Source: Bartonella bacilliformis KC583 | Lineage (GTDB): Bacteria; Pseudomonadota; Alphaproteobacteria; Rhizobiales; Rhizobiaceae | NCBI RefSeq assembly: GCF_000015445.1 | Contig: NC_008783.1 | Coordinates: 627,001 to 691,000, forward strand | Direction of reading: 5' to 3' | Length of the DNA: 64,000 nt | Shown here: positions 61,271 to 64,000 of the stretch, in pieces | Numbering within the stretch: position 1 is the first letter of the stretch | How the letters are laid out: each line of letters begins with the position of its first letter | Translations under genes and position numbers: made by a program | Notes under the pieces: generated by a model | What the model saw: the letters and a program-made list of their open reading frames with translations, nothing else | The model's database searches: none | Told to the model about the DNA's origin: nothing

Positions 61271-61660
61271 ATGGGTAAAGCTAAGGTTCTGCGCCAGCTT
61301 AAAGATAATGAAGCGAAAGCTGTTACTCGGATGATTCGTGTTAGTCCGCAAAAGCTCAATTTGGTCGCTGCAATGATTCGTGGTAAGAAAGTTGATGTAG
61401 CGCTAGCTGATTTGATGTTTTCGCGTAAGCGTATTGCACAAACAGTCAAGAAAACTCTTGAGTCAGCGATTGCAAATGCAGAAAATAATCATGATCTCGA
61501 TATTGATTCGTTAATCGTTTCAGAAGCACATGTTGGTAAATCAATTGTGATGAAGCGTTTTCATGTTCGTGGTCGTGGGCGTGCTAGTCGAATTGAACGT
61601 CCATTCTCGCATCTTACTGTTATTGTTCGTGAAGTTATTGAAAAAGGGGAGGCTGCATAA
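61271..61660 (+). CDS. rplV: 50S ribosomal protein L22
   Basis: 129 residues. Lines the exit tunnel with L4; the long hairpin tip region [20 protein letters not shown] is intact. 2 bp after rpsS; its end overlaps rpsC by 1 nt. Confidence 0.96.
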   Translation: MGKAKVLRQLKDNEAKAVTRMIRVSPQKLNLVAAMIRGKKVDVALADLMFSRKRIAQTVKKTLESAIANAENNHDLDIDSLIVSEAHVGKSIVMKRFHVRGRGRASRIERPFSHLTVIVREVIEKGEAA

Positions 61661-62370
61661 TGGGTCAGAAAATTAATCCAATAGGGCTTCGTCTCGGAGT
61701 TAATCAGACTTGGAGTTCACGCTGGTATGCCGATAGTGGTGAATATGGGCGTCTCTTGCATGAAGATTTAAAAATTCGTTCATACGTAATGGAAGAATTG
61801 AAACAGGCAGCTATTTCTAAGGTTATTATTGAACGCCCTCATAAGAAGTGTCGTGTAACTATTCATTCTGCGCGTCCTGGTCTTATCATTGGTAAAAAGG
61901 GTGCTGATATTGAGAAGCTCCGTCATCAGCTTTCGGAAATGACAAATGCTGAAACTTCGCTCAATATCGTTGAAATTCGTAAACCAGAAATTGATGCGAC
62001 AATCATTGCGCAATCAGTTGCTCAGCAGCTTGAACGCCGTGTTGCTTTCCGACGTGCTATGAAGCGTGCTGTTCAATCAGCTATGCGTCTTGGAGCCGAA
62101 GGTATTCGTATTAACTGTTCTGGTCGTCTTGGTGGTGCTGAAATTGCTCGTATGGAATGGTACCGCGAAGGTCGTGTACCACTTCATACTTTGCGTGCTG
62201 ATGTTGATTACAGCACAGCAGAGGCTAGGACTGCTTATGGTGTTTGTGGTGTTAAAGTTTGGGTCTTTAAGGGTGAAATCCTTGAGCATGATCCAATGGC
62301 TTCGGAGCATCGTGCTACGAGGAATGATAATTCAAGTTCTTCATTGAACCGCCGCCGTGAAAGTGTTTAA
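61660..62370 (+). CDS. rpsC: 30S ribosomal protein S3
   Basis: 236 residues. KH domain with [15 protein letters not shown] (about 69-83), and the C-terminal domain with [19 protein letters not shown] short polar tail ([15 protein letters not shown]) ends the protein. Confidence 0.97.
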   Translation: MGQKINPIGLRLGVNQTWSSRWYADSGEYGRLLHEDLKIRSYVMEELKQAAISKVIIERPHKKCRVTIHSARPGLIIGKKGADIEKLRHQLSEMTNAETSLNIVEIRKPEIDATIIAQSVAQQLERRVAFRRAMKRAVQSAMRLGAEGIRINCSGRLGGAEIARMEWYREGRVPLHTLRADVDYSTAEARTAYGVCGVKVWVFKGEILEHDPMASEHRATRNDNSSSSLNRRRESV

Positions 62371-62406
62371 TTTTTATGATTAAAAAAGGATTTGGAGTAA
62401 AGAGCA

Positions 62407-62820
62407 ATGTTGCAGCCAAAGCGCACAAAGTTCCGTAAGCAATTCAAAGGTCGTATTCACGGTGCTTCGAAAGGTGGTACGGATTTGAATTTTGGTGCTT
62501 ACGGCCTGAAGGTTGTCGAGCCAGAGCGTATTACTGCGCGTCAAATTGAAGCAGCTCGTCGTGCAATTACACGTTACATGAAGCGTTCTGGTCGTGTATG
62601 GATACGTGTTTTCCCAGATCTTCCCGTTACATCTAAACCAACTGAAGTTCGTATGGGTAAAGGTAAGGGAAGTGTTGACTATTGGGCAGCACGTGTTGCG
62701 CCTGGGCGTATTATGTTTGAGCTTGATGGTGTTCCTGAAGATGTTGCGCGTGAAGCTCTTAGGTTGGGTGCTGCAAAGCTACCTATTAAGACTCGTTTCA
62801 TTCAGCGTATTGTTGAGTAA
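62407..62820 (+). CDS. rplP: 50S ribosomal protein L16
   Basis: 137 residues. [19 protein letters not shown] and [15 protein letters not shown] are typical; the second holds the region near the A-site tRNA elbow. 36 bp after rpsC. Confidence 0.97.
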   Translation: MLQPKRTKFRKQFKGRIHGASKGGTDLNFGAYGLKVVEPERITARQIEAARRAITRYMKRSGRVWIRVFPDLPVTSKPTEVRMGKGKGSVDYWAARVAPGRIMFELDGVPEDVAREALRLGAAKLPIKTRFIQRIVE

Positions 62821-62832
62821 AGAGGTTAAACG

Positions 62833-63033
62833 ATGAAAGCCAAAGAATTACGAGCACAAACGCTCGATCAAATAAAGGATGGATTGGCTAGCTTAAAGAA
62901 AGAGCAGTTTAATCTGCGATTTCAAAAGGCAACAGGGCAGTTAGAAAAAACTGCACGTGTTAAGCAAGTTCGCCGTGATATTGCACGTATTAAAACTTTT
63001 TTTCGTCAAAAGATGGATGAAAGCAAAGCTTAA
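62833..63033 (+). CDS. rpmC: 50S ribosomal protein L29
   Basis: 66 residues, two helices. [28 protein letters not shown] is the family block (quoted in part as [19 protein letters not shown]). 12 bp after rplP. Confidence 0.95.
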   Translation: MKAKELRAQTLDQIKDGLASLKKEQFNLRFQKATGQLEKTARVKQVRRDIARIKTFFRQKMDESKA

Positions 63034-63044
63034 GGAAATAAGAG

Positions 63045-63287
63045 ATGCCTAAACGCATTTTGCAAGGCGTTGTCGTTAGCGACAAAAGTGATAAGACTAT
63101 TATTGTTAAGGTGGAGCGCCGTTATTCTCATCCGCTCCTTCAGAAGACAGTTCGGCAGTCTAAGAAGTACAAGGCGCATGATGAGAACAATCAATTCAAA
63201 ATTGGAGATCAGGTTTCTATTCAGGAATCTAGGCCAATTTCGAAAGATAAGCGTTGGATTGTTGTTAAAGACAGTGTAGTGTGTTAA
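63045..63287 (+). CDS. rpsQ: 30S ribosomal protein S17
   Basis: 80 residues. OB-fold 16S rRNA binder: [19 protein letters not shown], then [11 protein letters not shown] and the C-terminal [11 protein letters not shown]. 11 bp after rpmC. A larger gap than usual follows it. Confidence 0.96.
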   Translation: MPKRILQGVVVSDKSDKTIIVKVERRYSHPLLQKTVRQSKKYKAHDENNQFKIGDQVSIQESRPISKDKRWIVVKDSVVC

Positions 63288-63435
63288 ATAAACTGTTTAA
63301 TTGGTTTAAAATTTATCATTGATTTTATTTCTATTGGTAAATTTTTCTAGCAATAACTACGCTGTCATTTGGCGGGCAAATCCAGGTATGTTAACAGCAT
63401 GACTGGATGTGGATATTAAGAAGAGGTGGCCAGTT

Positions 63436-63804
63436 ATGATTCAGATGCAAACAAACCTCGACGTTGCAGATAATTCTGGTGCGCGTCGTGTCATGTGCAT
63501 CAAGGTGCTAGGCGGTTCAAAGCGGAAATATGCTTCGGTCGGCGACATTATTGTCGTTTCGGTTAAAGATGTTATTCCTCGTGGCCGCGTAAAAAAGGGT
63601 GACGTGATGAAGGCTGTGGTGGTTCGTACCGCTAAAGATATTCGTCGCGCAGATGGTAGTGTGATTCGTTTTGATAGGAATGCTGCTGTTCTAGTTGATA
63701 ACAAAAAAGAGCCGATCGGTACACGTATCTTTGGACCAGTTCCTCGCGAACTCCGTGGTAAAAACCATATGAAGATCGTTTCACTCGCTCCTGAAGTATT
63801 ATAG
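63436..63804 (+). CDS. rplN: 50S ribosomal protein L14
   Basis: 122 residues from [18 protein letters not shown], behind AAGAGGTGG; the frame opens 9 codons earlier. The C-terminal [24 protein letters not shown] is standard (quoted in part as [20 protein letters not shown]). It starts the spc part of the cluster, after a gap of about 150 bp from rpsQ. Confidence 0.97.
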   Translation: MIQMQTNLDVADNSGARRVMCIKVLGGSKRKYASVGDIIVVSVKDVIPRGRVKKGDVMKAVVVRTAKDIRRADGSVIRFDRNAAVLVDNKKEPIGTRIFGPVPRELRGKNHMKIVSLAPEVL

Positions 63805-63816
63805 GAGGCGAATATC

Positions 63817-64000
63817 ATGAAGAAGATTCGAAAAGGTGATAGAGTTGTTATTTTATCTGGTAATGATAAAGGGCGTAGCGGTGAGGTTATAAAAGTGAAT
63901 CCAGGAGAGAGTAAAGCTCTTGTTCGTGGAATTAATATGGTTAAACGTCATCAGCGCCAAACACAAAAGCAAGAAGCTGGAATTATTTCTAAAGAAGCTC
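63817..64000 (+). CDS. rplX: 50S ribosomal protein L24 (partial, 3' end outside window)
   Basis: Begins at the ATG at 63817 with TAGGAGG upstream, 12 bp after rplN, and runs open to the window edge (about 61 residues). [20 protein letters not shown] is the KOW motif of L24. rplE would be expected next. Confidence 0.93.
   Translation, partial: MKKIRKGDRVVILSGNDKGRSGEVIKVNPGESKALVRGINMVKRHQRQTQKQEAGIISKEA

Overview
The window looks like chromosomal DNA of a Bartonella species (Rhizobiales, Alphaproteobacteria). The DNA is AT-rich with long non-coding gaps. The genes are alphaproteobacterial types: CpdR, PopZ (DUF2497), a Growth Pole Ring-like giant coiled-coil protein, the AcpXL/LpxXL very-long-chain fatty acid cluster, COX15-type heme A synthase, malic enzyme fused to a PTA domain, and a joined str/S10 ribosomal operon. 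A DUF1561 (PF07598) toxin-like gene is, as far as I know, mainly restricted to pathogenic Leptospira and a few bartonellae (B. bacilliformis/B. australis type). The genus call is an inference from gene content; the species is not fixed.

Layout. 1-5.2 kb: 5' part of a DEAD-box helicase, NAD kinase, tRNA-Arg, tRNA-Val, cpdR, a small heat-shock gene behind a ROSE-like RNA thermometer, tRNA-Pro and an A-type Fe-S carrier. 5.2-9.4 kb: the acpXL-fabF2XL-fabF1XL-adh-lpxXL operon (minus strand) that makes and attaches the very-long-chain acyl group of lipid A; fabF2XL has lost its middle and fabZXL is absent. 9.6-17.2 kb: maeB and a 1543-residue membrane-anchored coiled-coil protein. 18-22.6 kb: hfq, hflX, a decayed polysaccharide kinase, ctaA, argC. 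22.8-27.4 kb: glyA-nrdR-ribD-ribE-ribH-nusB. 27.5-32 kb: bamE-like lipoprotein, DUF177, plsX, fabH, ihfA, a MerR regulator. 32-35.7 kb: thrS, yidD, a NifU/IscU-like scaffold, folE, then tRNA-Leu.

36-41.2 kb is the accessory part: a lipoprotein hydrolase, an unrecognised helical protein, and a secreted 639-residue DUF1561 protein (Leptospira 'virulence-modifying' type) set in sparse DNA next to tRNA-Asn and tRNA-Cys. 41.4-47 kb: pcm, tolC, popZ, valS. 47.6-52.5 kb: a glutamate/aspartate ABC transporter (gltIJKL) carrying an exact 1528-bp tandem duplication that made an in-frame permease/binding-protein chimera. 52.6-53.4 kb: xthA. 53.5 kb to the end: rpsL-rpsG-fusA-tuf and the S10/spc genes rpsJ to rplX, with a terminator-like hairpin in the rpsL leader.

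The items most worth a second look are the DUF1561 toxin (lectin-like front, furin-like linker, and a Cys/His/Asn pattern in the back that resembles a papain-fold enzyme), the glt duplication, the internally deleted FabF2XL and the ROSE-like element.
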